This document shows positions 1 to 7,740 of a DNA stretch of 15,504 bases, in pieces. Both the position numbers and the translations under genes were made by a program. The notes under the pieces are model-generated. The model searched no databases. It was not told where the DNA came from and saw only the letters and a program-made list of their open reading frames with translations. Position 1 is the stretch's first letter. Every line of letters starts with the position of its first letter. The stretch comes from Oscillospiraceae bacterium (lineage in GTDB: Bacteria > Bacillota > Clostridia > Oscillospirales > Ruminococcaceae), in the NCBI GenBank assembly GCA_016297675.1, contig JAEDGE010000037.1, positions 1 to 15,504 on the forward strand, read 5' to 3'.

Positions 1-6
1 ATTTTC

Positions 7-54
7 GCAGGCATTTTTTCAAAAAATCAGAAAATTTTTTTGAAAAAGACCTGC
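7..54. repeat. A/T-rich long inverted repeat in the gene-free left edge
   Basis: GCAGG at 7-11 pairs with CCTGC at 50-54, and the T-run/A-run block at 14-26 pairs with the one around 35-47, giving a nearly continuous stem of about 18 bp with a short A-rich loop. It lies downstream of the ABC permease stop. Read leftward it has no clean U-tract after a GC-rich stem, so it is not a textbook terminator. A smaller stem (GCAAG/CTTGC, about 60-75) lies beside it. The rest of 1-142 shows no gene. Confidence 0.5.
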
Positions 55-142
55 CATCTGCAAGCCCTTCTTGCTACAGAACCGGCGATTCCAGACGGCA
101 GATCGCTTCTAATGTTTTCAAAAAATTAACAAATTAACTATA

Positions 143-2776
143 TCACTCTACCGCTTTCAGGGCAGATGCCATATCAATTCGATTGATTTTAGGAGATAGA
201 ATCATATTGACAAACAAGGTAAATACAACTGTCAGCACCGCTGCCAGCACGTAGGCATGAGCAGGAATCTCTCTGGAGAACATCACCACATTGACCTCTG
301 CTACTGCAACCACAAATTTTGTAAGGAAAATGCCGCCAATCAATCCAATCACCATTCCAACCAGCATGGAGAATAAATTTTCCCGATAGATATAAGCAGC
401 ACTCTCACTGTCGTAGAATCCCAGTACTTTCACGGTTGCCAGTTCCCGCATTCGCTCTGTGATATTGATATTGGAAAGATTATACAATACAACCACGGCA
501 AGAACACCAGCACAGACAATCAACACCATCACAATCAGATTCATACTTTGTATCAAGTCAGAAAAAACATTTCCGCTGTTCTGCAAAGATTGTACGATCA
601 ACATGCCGTCTTGCTGCATTAAAAAAGTAGCATGTGCATCGGAAGTATCCGGCTGTTCCAGCTTGATCAGCATCGTATTGGGCATTCTCTCCGTTTCGTA
701 TATCATCTGATATAGATTCTGTGTCATATATACATAATGATAGGCGTAATTCTCTGTAATACCTGTAATTTCAACAGACTTTTTTGCGTCTTTCAGATGC
801 AATGTGTCTCCCACAGATAAATGCAGCAGGTTTGCCAACTTTTCCGTAATAATCACGCCGTCATCGGTCAAGGTATAAGGTGTATGGTCTGTCCGTTTCC
901 GCAAGGTAATAAAATCTTGCAGCTGTTCCGGCTCTCCTGTCACCATGAGTGTGACATCACAATCCCCTGCCTGATCAGAATGCTGTAACAGCATCGTATG
1001 CGGATTATCCTCCAGTGCGGAGAGGGATTCCGTGCGGGTATTCTCTTCATTTTCATTGTATACCGCCATCAGGTCATAGCACATAATTTCATCATACTGC
1101 AAGTCTGCAATGCTGGTAATGGCAGAACGCATTCCAAATCCTGCTACAATCAAGGCAGTGCATCCGCCAATGCCGATGGCAGTCATCCAAAATCGGCTTT
1201 TATATCGAAAGACATTCCGCAAGGTTAGCTTTGTCATAAATCCAATCCGATTCCAGAGAAATGGAATCCGTTCCAGTAAAATCCGTTTTCCGGATTTTGG
1301 CGGTTTGGGACGCATCAGCTGTGCCGGCTGTTCCTGCAATGCATTCCGACAGGCAATGGCACTGGAAAGACAGGTGCAGAGCAAGCTCACACCCATGCAG
1401 CACAGTGCTGATTTCCAGCGGAACGGACAGGGAATGTCCTGTAAGTAATACATGGTCGCATAGGCACTGCAAATAATTCTCGGAAATACTTGAAATCCAA
1501 TCACCAGACCGGTCAATCCACCGATGAGTGTAGCAGATGCTGCATAGAGCAGAAATTTTGCCATAATCGGCAGCGTGCCATAACCTAATGCCTTCTTCGT
1601 CCCCATTTCCACTCGCTGTTCTTTGACCATGCGTGTCATGGTGGTCAGGCAGACCAGTGCTGCAATTAAAATAAAGAACACCGGAAAGACGGCAACAATT
1701 TTCTGCACCCGTTCCGTATTTTCCCAAAAACCAGAGTAAGCGATATTGTCCTCTCGGGTTTGTATGTACCATTTTGCATTTTTTGTAAAGTCATCCAAAG
1801 CCGTTTGCTGTTCTGCAATCTGTGTTTCCGCATCCTCAAGCTGCTGTTCTGCCTCTGCTAACTGCTGACCAGCGATTTCTGTTCCATAGGCATCTGCCAG
1901 CTGTGCAAAGTTCTTCGCATACTCTGCTTGTTGTGTTTCCAGATTTTCACGAGCTTCCTGTAGCTGTGCCTTTGCATCTGCCGTTTCTCGCTCCACTCGT
2001 TCTTTCAGAATCACACCGGATTCTCGTTCCAACGCAGCAGCGGCAGTATTGACTGCTTCTGTGTAATCCTCGCTCTGGGATGCCAGATGTTCGGTGCTGT
2101 TTAAGGTGAGATAGAGATTGGTATATTGCTCCATGCAAAATGCCGCATCGTCTACCAAAATATAACCATCCAAGGAACCTGTCCCGATTTGTGCCGTGCC
2201 ACGCTCAAAGCTGATGTACATACTCCAGTTTGCCAAACCGGAAACCGTAAAGGTATCCTGCTGCATCCAGTCTGACAGTTCTATGCCTTCGGCTGCCTGC
2301 AAAGTCACCGTATCCCCCACATGATAATCATGTTTTCTTGCGAAATTTGCATCCAACAGACATTCATTTGCATTTGCCGGATAAGTTCCCTCCGTCAGGG
2401 AGGGTTGATTTAATCCTGCTCCCTGTGCTGCCTGCTGCATGGGCAGGGAATACACCGCCATGGTGTAGCTGTGAGATGCCTGCGGCAAATAGCATTCCAG
2501 ATGATAACCGGCATAGGTTTCTTTCACATCTGGCAGAGCAGCAACCGCTTCGACTTCCTGTTCATCTAATCCGATGGTCGAAAGAATCTGCAAATCCATT
2601 AGATTCGTATCCCGATAATGCTGGTCTGCCATTTCGTTCATATTGGGGGTAGTTGCTTGAATGCCAGCAAAAAAGCCGCACCCCAATGCCACAATGGCGG
2701 CAATGGCAGCAAACTGCCCGAATGTATGCTGTACCGTCCGGCGAAGTTCTTTTCCCAGTAATGCTCCCATCGCCAT
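143..2776 (-). CDS. FtsX-like ABC transporter permease with extracytoplasmic coiled coil
   Basis: Large permease subunit of a MacB/LolCDE-like ABC exporter, acting in the cytoplasmic membrane with the ATPase encoded just upstream. From the ATG at 2776 it is 877 residues. One membrane helix lies near residues 22-42, followed by a long outside domain. That domain contains a Glu/Gln/Ala-rich heptad-like stretch (about residues 245-335) that should form a coiled coil. Three helices follow (about 360-480), then a second copy of the FtsX unit with one helix near 530-550 and three near the C-terminus. Each half carries the cytoplasmic signature of this family (EQRVEMGTKKALGYG and RMRELATVKVLGF). The ATG at 2776 overlaps the ATPase stop (TGATG), which implies translational coupling; in-frame GTG codons at 2782 and 2779 are possible alternatives. 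The substrate cannot be read from the sequence; peptide, lipid or cell-wall regulation are options. Confidence 0.9.
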   Translation of the reverse strand: MAMGALLGKELRRTVQHTFGQFAAIAAIVALGCGFFAGIQATTPNMNEMADQHYRDTNLMDLQILSTIGLDEQEVEAVAALPDVKETYAGYHLECYLPQASHSYTMAVYSLPMQQAAQGAGLNQPSLTEGTYPANANECLLDANFARKHDYHVGDTVTLQAAEGIELSDWMQQDTFTVSGLANWSMYISFERGTAQIGTGSLDGYILVDDAAFCMEQYTNLYLTLNSTEHLASQSEDYTEAVNTAAAALERESGVILKERVERETADAKAQLQEARENLETQQAEYAKNFAQLADAYGTEIAGQQLAEAEQQLEDAETQIAEQQTALDDFTKNAKWYIQTREDNIAYSGFWENTERVQKIVAVFPVFFILIAALVCLTTMTRMVKEQRVEMGTKKALGYGTLPIMAKFLLYAASATLIGGLTGLVIGFQVFPRIICSAYATMYYLQDIPCPFRWKSALCCMGVSLLCTCLSSAIACRNALQEQPAQLMRPKPPKSGKRILLERIPFLWNRIGFMTKLTLRNVFRYKSRFWMTAIGIGGCTALIVAGFGMRSAITSIADLQYDEIMCYDLMAVYNENEENTRTESLSALEDNPHTMLLQHSDQAGDCDVTLMVTGEPEQLQDFITLRKRTDHTPYTLTDDGVIITEKLANLLHLSVGDTLHLKDAKKSVEITGITENYAYHYVYMTQNLYQMIYETERMPNTMLIKLEQPDTSDAHATFLMQQDGMLIVQSLQNSGNVFSDLIQSMNLIVMVLIVCAGVLAVVVLYNLSNINITERMRELATVKVLGFYDSESAAYIYRENLFSMLVGMVIGLIGGIFLTKFVVAVAEVNVVMFSREIPAHAYVLAAVLTVVFTLFVNMILSPKINRIDMASALKAVE

Positions 2777-3480
2777 CACCACGCAATCTCAGAAACCGGA
2801 ACGGGTTCTGCATTCTGCTGCATCGCAGCAATTTTTCCGCTTTTCATGGTAATCACACGGTCAGCCATTGGCGTAATAGCTTGATTGTGCGTAATCAGCA
2901 GCACCGTCATGCCGGTATCCCGACAGGTATCCTGTAGCAGCTTTAACACCGCTTTTCCGGTTTCATAGTCCAGTGCACCGGTCGGCTCATCACAAAGCAG
3001 CAGTTTTGGCCGCTTTGCCAGTGCACGGGCTATGGAAACCCGCTGCTGTTCGCCGCCGGAAAGCTGTGCCGGAAAATGCCGCAGCCGGTCACCCAGTCCC
3101 ACATATTGCAGAGCTTCTGCAGCCGGCATCGCATCCCGACTGATGTGGGTTGCCAATTCCACATTTTCCACAGCGGTCAAGTTGGGAATCAAATTGTAAA
3201 ATTGAAAAACAAAGCCAATGTCATATCTTCGATAGGCTGCCAGTTTTCGTTTTCGTAGTTTTGTCACATCGGTTCCGTCAATCAGAATGGATCCGCTGTC
3301 ACAGGTATCCATTCCGCCCAGCAGATTCAGTACCGTTGTCTTTCCGGCACCAGAGGCTCCAACAATCACAACAAACTCCCCTTTTTCTGCGGAAAAGGAA
3401 ACATGATCGACTGCTGTAATTGTTATTTCTCCCATTTGATAATATTTACAGATTTCTTTCACTTGTACCAATGATTCCAT
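2776..3480 (-). CDS. ABC transporter ATP-binding protein (LolD/MacB type)
   Basis: Cytoplasmic ATPase that powers the permease encoded immediately downstream. All nucleotide-binding elements are intact in 234 residues: Walker A GASGAGKTT (41-49), Q-loop glutamine (about 93), signature LSGGEQQR (140-147), Walker B LLLCDEP (160-166) with the catalytic Glu, and the switch His (about 198). Length and motif spacing fit the LolD/MacB/SalX branch that pairs with FtsX-like permeases. The ATG at 3480 follows AAGGAG at a good distance. The stop codon shares a base with the permease start, so the two form a tight operon. No two-component regulator is adjacent, unlike many bacitracin-type transporters, so a resistance role is not supported by context. 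Confidence 0.95.
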   Translation of the reverse strand: MESLVQVKEICKYYQMGEITITAVDHVSFSAEKGEFVVIVGASGAGKTTVLNLLGGMDTCDSGSILIDGTDVTKLRKRKLAAYRRYDIGFVFQFYNLIPNLTAVENVELATHISRDAMPAAEALQYVGLGDRLRHFPAQLSGGEQQRVSIARALAKRPKLLLCDEPTGALDYETGKAVLKLLQDTCRDTGMTVLLITHNQAITPMADRVITMKSGKIAAMQQNAEPVPVSEIAW

Positions 3481-3524
3481 TTCTTCTGCTCCTTTCTTTT
3501 AAAAAATTCCACCTGAAAATCGCA

Positions 3525-3567
3525 GCAAGGCAGCAATAGGAACAAGAAAAGAAAATAACCGCCTTGC
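3525..3567 (-). promoter_or_regulatory. Inverted repeat in the ABC operon leader
   Basis: A perfect 7-bp inverted repeat (GCAAGGC at 3525-3531, GCCTTGC at 3561-3567) lies between the likely promoter and the ATPase start, with about 29 bases between the arms. It could be a leader hairpin, a two-site operator or part of a weak terminator for the PIG-L gene. No U-tract follows directly. Confidence 0.3.
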
Positions 3568-3580
3568 CTGTCTTTATGCT

Positions 3581-3608
3581 ATCATACCGATGTGAAAAGA
3601 AGACGCAA
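3581..3608 (-). promoter_or_regulatory. Possible sigma-A promoter for the ABC operon
   Basis: On the minus strand TTGCGT (3603-3608) and TATGAT (3581-3586) are separated by 16 bases, about 100 bases upstream of the ATPase start. The -10 is good and the -35 moderate. The spacing is one short of ideal. Confidence 0.35.
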
Positions 3609-3620
3609 ATTTGTTGAAAA

Positions 3621-4367
3621 TCACTGTAAATTTACGGTTTCTTCTGTCTGGTACAGTGTCCAATTTTCATATGGAGTCATGTGAGATAAGTTTTCCACTA
3701 CTCGCTCCTGCGAATGATAATTTGCCAGCAATGCTTTTTTCTGTTCCAGTGCTGCATCGGAAATCCGTGGCAGATGCTCCTGCACCTCCGACAAACGTTC
3801 TGCACTGTAATAAGTTCCAAAACAATACAGCGGTACAGTGAGATGTTCTTTTTCATAAGCAGAAACCACCATATTGTGCGTCATCTGATGATGCACATGT
3901 CCATACTCCCCTTTTTGATTGTGTGTGACGACCAGTTCCCAATCCTGACATTCCAATAAAACAGAAATATCCTGCTCCATTTGTTTCTTTACCATACTCC
4001 AATCATCTCGCCTGCCAAGCGTCTTATCTGGATAACAGAGCACCAGACAACGATTTCCGCTGGCTTCTGCAACTGCTTTCAACTCCCCAGAACGCACTTT
4101 GTCCGTTCCATGTGTCATACAAACAATCAAATATCCGCCATCCAACAGATGGGCACCGCCCCACAGCGTTTCATCATCGGGATGTGCAACAATCATCAAT
4201 TTTTTTGTCTCATGAAAGTCAAATTGTTCTAAATCTGTCATTTTCAATGCTGGTATTTTATAATATCTGTGATACCAGATAAAAAATCCAGACAGTGCAA
4301 ACAACAACACTGCGGTCGCAATGGCAGTCAATTTCGCTCCCATGCGTTTTCGATTCTGTTTTGACAT
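3621..4367 (-). CDS. Membrane-anchored PIG-L/LmbE-family deacetylase
   Basis: Zinc-dependent N-acetylglucosamine-type deacetylase fold of 248 residues. The first zinc-binding motif AHPDDE is at 61-66 and the second motif GHVHHQ at 156-161, both intact. A basic N-terminus followed by a single hydrophobic helix (about 13-31) should anchor the protein with the catalytic domain outside the cytoplasm, or act as an uncleaved signal. This sets it apart from the soluble PIG-L enzymes of mycothiol and bacillithiol synthesis. The ATG at 4367 is preceded by a weak G-rich site. It sits just past the terminator of the SseB-like gene, with 140 bases before the ABC ATPase. The substrate is unknown; a cell-surface glycan or glycolipid amino sugar is plausible from the anchor. 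Confidence 0.85.
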   Translation of the reverse strand: MSKQNRKRMGAKLTAIATAVLLFALSGFFIWYHRYYKIPALKMTDLEQFDFHETKKLMIVAHPDDETLWGGAHLLDGGYLIVCMTHGTDKVRSGELKAVAEASGNRCLVLCYPDKTLGRRDDWSMVKKQMEQDISVLLECQDWELVVTHNQKGEYGHVHHQMTHNMVVSAYEKEHLTVPLYCFGTYYSAERLSEVQEHLPRISDAALEQKKALLANYHSQERVVENLSHMTPYENWTLYQTEETVNLQ

Positions 4368-4410
4368 CTGTATTCGCCCCTGCCTTTTCTATTTTTCTAT
4401 CTGTATAAAA

Positions 4411-4446
4411 ACAAAAACCGCTGCGAACAGACATTGTCCGCAGCGG
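4411..4446 (-). terminator. Rho-independent terminator of the SseB-like gene
   Basis: CCGCTGCG at 4418-4425 pairs with CGCAGCGG at 4439-4446, with a further ACA/TGT pairing inside. On the minus strand the stem is followed by TTTTTGTTTTT. It lies 17 bases after the stop codon at 4463 and before the PIG-L start, so PIG-L is largely separated from the SseB-like transcript. Confidence 0.85.
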
Positions 4447-4462
4447 AAAAATCGTTTTTTCT

Positions 4463-5707
4463 TTATTCCTGATAAAACGGCGTATTTTCCTGCATGATTT
4501 TCTTTCCGGCAACATGTTCTGATGTAATAATGCCACACGGATTATTATTGGTATACTTATTGGCAATCTGTGCAACCGGTTCAAAGATCGGACGAGTCTC
4601 CTTCACCGGATCACAGTCCAGTACAAACATAAAGCTCTCTCTGCCGCCGACACGCATACCAGTAATATATGCAGCATGAACCTCTGGGACATTTGCCAGA
4701 TGCTCTGATAACTCCTTCATCAAATCCATCGGCTTATCCTTCAGATCAAACAACTGTACCTGTCCCTGCTGCCGCTGCTGTACCATTGCAACCACCTGCT
4801 GCTTTGGCATTGCCAGCGACTCTGCCTGCCGGAATGGATTGATTACCAAGCCCTCTGCATCGCCGTTCTGTTGGAACATGGCTGCATACTGGGCAAACGG
4901 AAGAATCATCGTCTGATATTCCGGCGGATTCTGCCACTTGTTCATTTCTTCCATATCGGTAAACAGCGGGAAGAATTTTTTATCGCCGTTCTGTACCATG
5001 ACAAACTGAATCTGTGTCTGATGCTTCTCGCCGTCTTCCAAATTCATATCCTCTGTCGGTGTAATCAAACGAACCGGTGCAATAAACTGTGCACGATGCA
5101 GTGCCTCAATCATCGGTCGTTCTGTTTCTGGTGCACTCTTCTTACGGAATGCTGCAATCGCCCCCACCAACTGCGGATTGGAAACAGAAGACGGGTCAGC
5201 AAATGCTGTTTTCGGATTTACAACTGGATCCGGCAGCGGTGCAGCCGGAACAGAACCAGTCACTGGCGGCAATGTGACGCCTGCAATCTCTCCCATTTTC
5301 TCTCTGGTCAGAACCAGACCCTGTTCTGTCGGATTGATCACCAGACCGGAAGCTTCTCCGGAACGTGTCATAATGGCAACATACTGCTCCAGTGTCATGA
5401 CAACGGTCTTAATTTCCGGATCATTTCTCCACTTGAGCACTTCCAGCCAGTCGGTAAATGCCGGAAAATACCGTGTTCCGTTTTTCTGCTGCAGCATCAT
5501 AAACTTTGCCTGTGTTTTATACTGCTGCCCATCGCTCAGATCCAGATCCTCCGGTACATCATCCATGATAACCGGTGCGATCAGCTGTGCATTTTTCAGT
5601 TCCTCGATCATTGCCTTTTCAGCAGCAGGGGTTTTCTTCTCTTTAAGCTCTGCCATTGCCTCCACAAGCTGCGGATTCTTGACAGTCGGTTTCTTTAATT
5701 TTGCCAA
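4463..5707 (-). CDS. SseB-like protein with duplicated N-terminal domain
   Basis: Soluble protein of 414 residues related to SseB (named for enhanced serine sensitivity in E. coli; molecular function unclear). It appears to hold two SseB N-terminal-type domains in tandem (about 10-145 and 175-300). Each shows the same order: NPQLV near its start, an APV strand, a YFPAFTD or FFPLFTD motif, and a GLVINP motif (121-126 and 286-291). A Pro/Ala-rich linker (about 145-170) joins them. An SseB C-terminal-type domain (about 318-414) follows. The start is a TTG at 5707, supported by GAGGTGA at the right distance and by the lack of a better ATG. It is a single-gene transcription unit with a near-consensus promoter and a strong terminator. 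Similar domains occur in immunity or secretion-linked proteins, but no toxin neighbour is seen here. Confidence 0.85.
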   Translation of the reverse strand: MAKLKKPTVKNPQLVEAMAELKEKKTPAAEKAMIEELKNAQLIAPVIMDDVPEDLDLSDGQQYKTQAKFMMLQQKNGTRYFPAFTDWLEVLKWRNDPEIKTVVMTLEQYVAIMTRSGEASGLVINPTEQGLVLTREKMGEIAGVTLPPVTGSVPAAPLPDPVVNPKTAFADPSSVSNPQLVGAIAAFRKKSAPETERPMIEALHRAQFIAPVRLITPTEDMNLEDGEKHQTQIQFVMVQNGDKKFFPLFTDMEEMNKWQNPPEYQTMILPFAQYAAMFQQNGDAEGLVINPFRQAESLAMPKQQVVAMVQQRQQGQVQLFDLKDKPMDLMKELSEHLANVPEVHAAYITGMRVGGRESFMFVLDCDPVKETRPIFEPVAQIANKYTNNNPCGIITSEHVAGKKIMQENTPFYQE

Positions 5708-5751
5708 TTCAGTTCACCTCATTTTATTATTCACCAGAAATGGATGGTTTT

Positions 5752-5780
5752 AGTATAGCACATTGTGCACAAAATTGCAA
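5752..5780 (-). promoter_or_regulatory. Sigma-A promoter for the SseB-like gene
   Basis: On the minus strand TTGCAA (5775-5780) and TATACT (5752-5757) are separated by exactly 17 bases, about 45 bases upstream of the TTG start. The dyad GTGCAC lies in the spacer. Confidence 0.8.
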
Positions 5781-5817
5781 GTGAAAATAAAAAAAATTTT
5801 TATATTTCCTTTGATTT

Positions 5818-5865
5818 AAAAAAAATCGGAAGCCGCTCTGACACAAGCCGTCAGAAGACTCCCGA
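5818..5865 (-). terminator. Rho-independent terminator of rpmB
   Basis: On the minus strand TCGGGAG (5865-5859) pairs with CTTCCGA (5832-5826), with one G-U pair. An inner TCTGAC/GTCAGA stem (5850-5855 with 5837-5842) extends it, and eight Ts follow. It lies about 40 bases past the rpmB stop. Confidence 0.8.
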
Positions 5866-5904
5866 ATCTTTTTCGTATCCATACAAGAAAGCGGTGTTTA
5901 TCCC

Positions 5905-6090
5905 TTACGCACGTTCAACTTTACCGGAACGGAGGCATCTGGAGCAAACATATACGTGACAAGGAGTACCCTTCACGATTGCCTTTACTCGCTTCACATT
6001 GGGCTTCCATGTTCTGTTGGAGCGTCTGTGAGAGTGGGACACCTTGATACCGAATGTAACACCCTTACCGCAAAATTCGCATTTTGCCAT
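5905..6090 (-). CDS. rpmB: 50S ribosomal protein L28
   Basis: Small basic protein of the large ribosomal subunit, 61 residues, the usual length in Firmicutes. It starts MAKCEFCGKG and carries the L28 core SHSHRRSNRTWKPNVK (18-33). Cysteines 4, 7, 49 and 52 form two CxxC pairs, so this is the zinc-binding (C+) form. The ATG at 6090 follows a very strong AAGGAGGTG site. It is transcribed alone, from a near-consensus promoter to a terminator, and divergently from the scpAB operon. Confidence 0.98.
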   Translation of the reverse strand: MAKCEFCGKGVTFGIKVSHSHRRSNRTWKPNVKRVKAIVKGTPCHVYVCSRCLRSGKVERA

Positions 6091-6127
6091 ATTCTACTGC
6101 ACCTCCTTAAACAAACTAACGGACTCC

Positions 6128-6156
6128 ATTATATCATATTGCGAAAAAAAATGCAA
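6128..6156 (-). promoter_or_regulatory. Sigma-A promoter for rpmB
   Basis: On the minus strand TTGCAT (6151-6156), a 17-base spacer and a perfect TATAAT (6128-6133) lie about 40 bases upstream of the rpmB start. Confidence 0.88.
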
Positions 6157-6214
6157 GTGTTTTTTCTCTTTTTTTGAAAATTTTTTTTGAACAGCGGAAA
6201 TCTGCATTTTTCTC

Positions 6215-6243
6215 TTGAAAAGAAAGGGAAAATCCGTTATAAT
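6215..6243 (+). promoter_or_regulatory. Sigma-A promoter for the M50-scpA-scpB operon
   Basis: TTGAAA (6215-6220), a 17-base spacer and a perfect TATAAT (6238-6243) lie 34 bases upstream of the M50 start. It is divergent from the rpmB promoter. The A/T-rich stretch at 6157-6190 separates the two. Confidence 0.88.
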
Positions 6244-6277
6244 AAAAAGAATAACAACATAAGAGGTGATTGTACAG

Positions 6278-6964
6278 ATGAGTTTATTTTCCATGGACAA
6301 GCAACAAATTCTCATGATGCTCATTGCAAGAGTGATTATCATTCTATTGATTCTGCCCCTGCATGAATTTGCCCATGCATGGGTCGCACGCCGATGCGGC
6401 GATGATACGGCAGAATCCAAAGGCAGACTGACCTTTAATCCATTTTCACACGTTGACCCAGTGGGAGCTGTTTTACTGCTACTGACTGGATTTGGCTGGG
6501 CAAAGCCTGTTCCCGTCAATCCGAACCGCATGAACAACCCCAGAACGGGCATGATCTGGACTTCCTTGGCAGGTCCGGCATCCAATTTGATTTTTGCCTT
6601 TCTGGCGATGATTCCATTCAGAATCTTGGAATGTATCCCGATTCATTCCACATCCATGCTCAACACACTTTCCATCATTTACAGTATTCTTTACTTCTTT
6701 ATTCTGGTGAATATTGGTCTTGCTGTCTTCAATCTGATTCCCATTCCGCCGCTGGACGGCTCCAATATTCTTATGGGCTTTCTGCCGTTCAAAGCCATTA
6801 TCTGGGTACAGCAGCATCAGAGAGTCATTTCCTTTGTCTTTCTGATTCTGATTCTCTCGGATTTCTTAGATACGCCGCTCTCTTTCTTACAGCAGCTCAT
6901 TTTCAAGGGCTTCCAATTTGCAACGAATTGGATTCCCACACTGGTAAATGGACTGACAGGCTGA
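6278..6964 (+). CDS. Site-2 protease-like M50 family membrane metalloprotease
   Basis: Integral membrane zinc protease of 228 residues in the compact site-2-protease group found beside scpA in many Firmicutes. The zinc motif HEFAH is at 29-33 inside the first membrane helix. The third ligand motif NLIPIPPLDGS, with Asp160, lies in a later helix. An SLAGPASN stretch (96-103) is also typical of the family. About five hydrophobic segments are visible. The ATG at 6278 is chosen because AGAGGTGAT sits eight bases upstream; an in-frame GTG at 6266 lies inside that site and is unlikely. It is the first gene of the operon, seven bases before scpA. The substrate is unknown. Confidence 0.92.
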   Translation: MSLFSMDKQQILMMLIARVIIILLILPLHEFAHAWVARRCGDDTAESKGRLTFNPFSHVDPVGAVLLLLTGFGWAKPVPVNPNRMNNPRTGMIWTSLAGPASNLIFAFLAMIPFRILECIPIHSTSMLNTLSIIYSILYFFILVNIGLAVFNLIPIPPLDGSNILMGFLPFKAIIWVQQHQRVISFVFLILILSDFLDTPLSFLQQLIFKGFQFATNWIPTLVNGLTG

Positions 6965-6971
6965 CCGGTAT

Positions 6972-7709
6972 ATGCAGACACTTTCTTTTGAAATCAACGG
7001 TGTTTCCACACCAATGGAGGTGCTGCTCTCCCTGATTGCAAAACACAAGCTCAATATCTACGACATTGCTATTTCACAACTGCTGGAACAGTATTTGAAC
7101 TATCTGGCAGACTGTCAGGAACAGGATTTAGAGCTTGCCGGTGCTTTCTTAGAGATGGCAGCCCGATTGATTTACATGAAAACCGCTGCCCTTCTGCCAA
7201 AACCAGAAGAAGCAAAAGCCGAAAAAGAAGATTTGCAGGAAACCCTGCTCATTTACGCAAAATGCAAACAGGCAGCTGCCCTGCTGGCAGGACAATATAA
7301 GGAACAACAGCCTTTCTGCCGTCCGCCAATGTCGCTGCCAAAACCGCAGAAAACCTACCTGCGAACCTACCCGGCAGAGGTACTCCGCAGCAGTTTTCTT
7401 GCAATCGGACAAAAACAGCTACCGCCATCTCAATCGGATATGCAGCAGAAGCTTCGCCGTGTAGTCAGTCCGAAGACCGTTTCTGTCATGTCCAAAATTG
7501 TATGGCTGATGCGGCAGGTCTGCCATACAGAACAAGTTTCCCTTGTGACATTATATGATGACATTTCCGACCGTTCCGCCAGAGTGGCTGTTTTTCTTGC
7601 CGTACTGGAACTGACCAAACACGGCAGAATTGGAATTACAGAAGACGGTACAGCACTCTATCAGATTGCACGGCAGAAAAAGAAATCTGAACACAGCAAA
7701 CAAGTTTAA
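6972..7709 (+). CDS. scpA: Segregation and condensation protein A
   Basis: Kleisin subunit that bridges the two heads of the SMC dimer in bacterial condensin; it works with ScpB on the nucleoid. It has 245 residues, near the family norm. The N-terminal SMC-binding region shows the usual pattern (LLSLIAKHKLNIYDIAISQLLEQYLNYL-like, about 19-46, then FLEMAARLIYMKTAALLP, about 59-76). The C-terminus has a winged-helix-like part (about 165-235) ending in a FLAVLELTKHGRI stretch, also typical. The start is seven bases after the M50 stop with no clear Shine-Dalgarno site, so coupling with the upstream gene is likely. scpB follows after 31 bases. Confidence 0.95.
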   Translation: MQTLSFEINGVSTPMEVLLSLIAKHKLNIYDIAISQLLEQYLNYLADCQEQDLELAGAFLEMAARLIYMKTAALLPKPEEAKAEKEDLQETLLIYAKCKQAAALLAGQYKEQQPFCRPPMSLPKPQKTYLRTYPAEVLRSSFLAIGQKQLPPSQSDMQQKLRRVVSPKTVSVMSKIVWLMRQVCHTEQVSLVTLYDDISDRSARVAVFLAVLELTKHGRIGITEDGTALYQIARQKKKSEHSKQV

Positions 7710-7740
7710 ATGCCATCCGAAAAACAGAAGGAGGATCTGG

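Noticed and set aside
1200..1772. 190-codon minus-strand frame inside the permease gene
   Set aside because: Alternative frame of a clear FtsX permease; no domain and no ribosome binding site.
4871..5698. 275-codon plus-strand open frame antisense to the SseB-like gene
   Set aside because: Cys/Arg/His-rich shadow translation of a well-supported gene; no start signals or recognisable domain.
6094..6585. 163-codon minus-strand frame over the rpmB promoter and the M50 gene
   Set aside because: It would cross two well-formed divergent promoters and the start of the M50 gene; shadow frame.
7630..7740. 37-residue N-terminal extension of ScpB
   Set aside because: It overlaps scpA in another frame, while the ATG at 7741 has a strong ribosome binding site and fits the family start.
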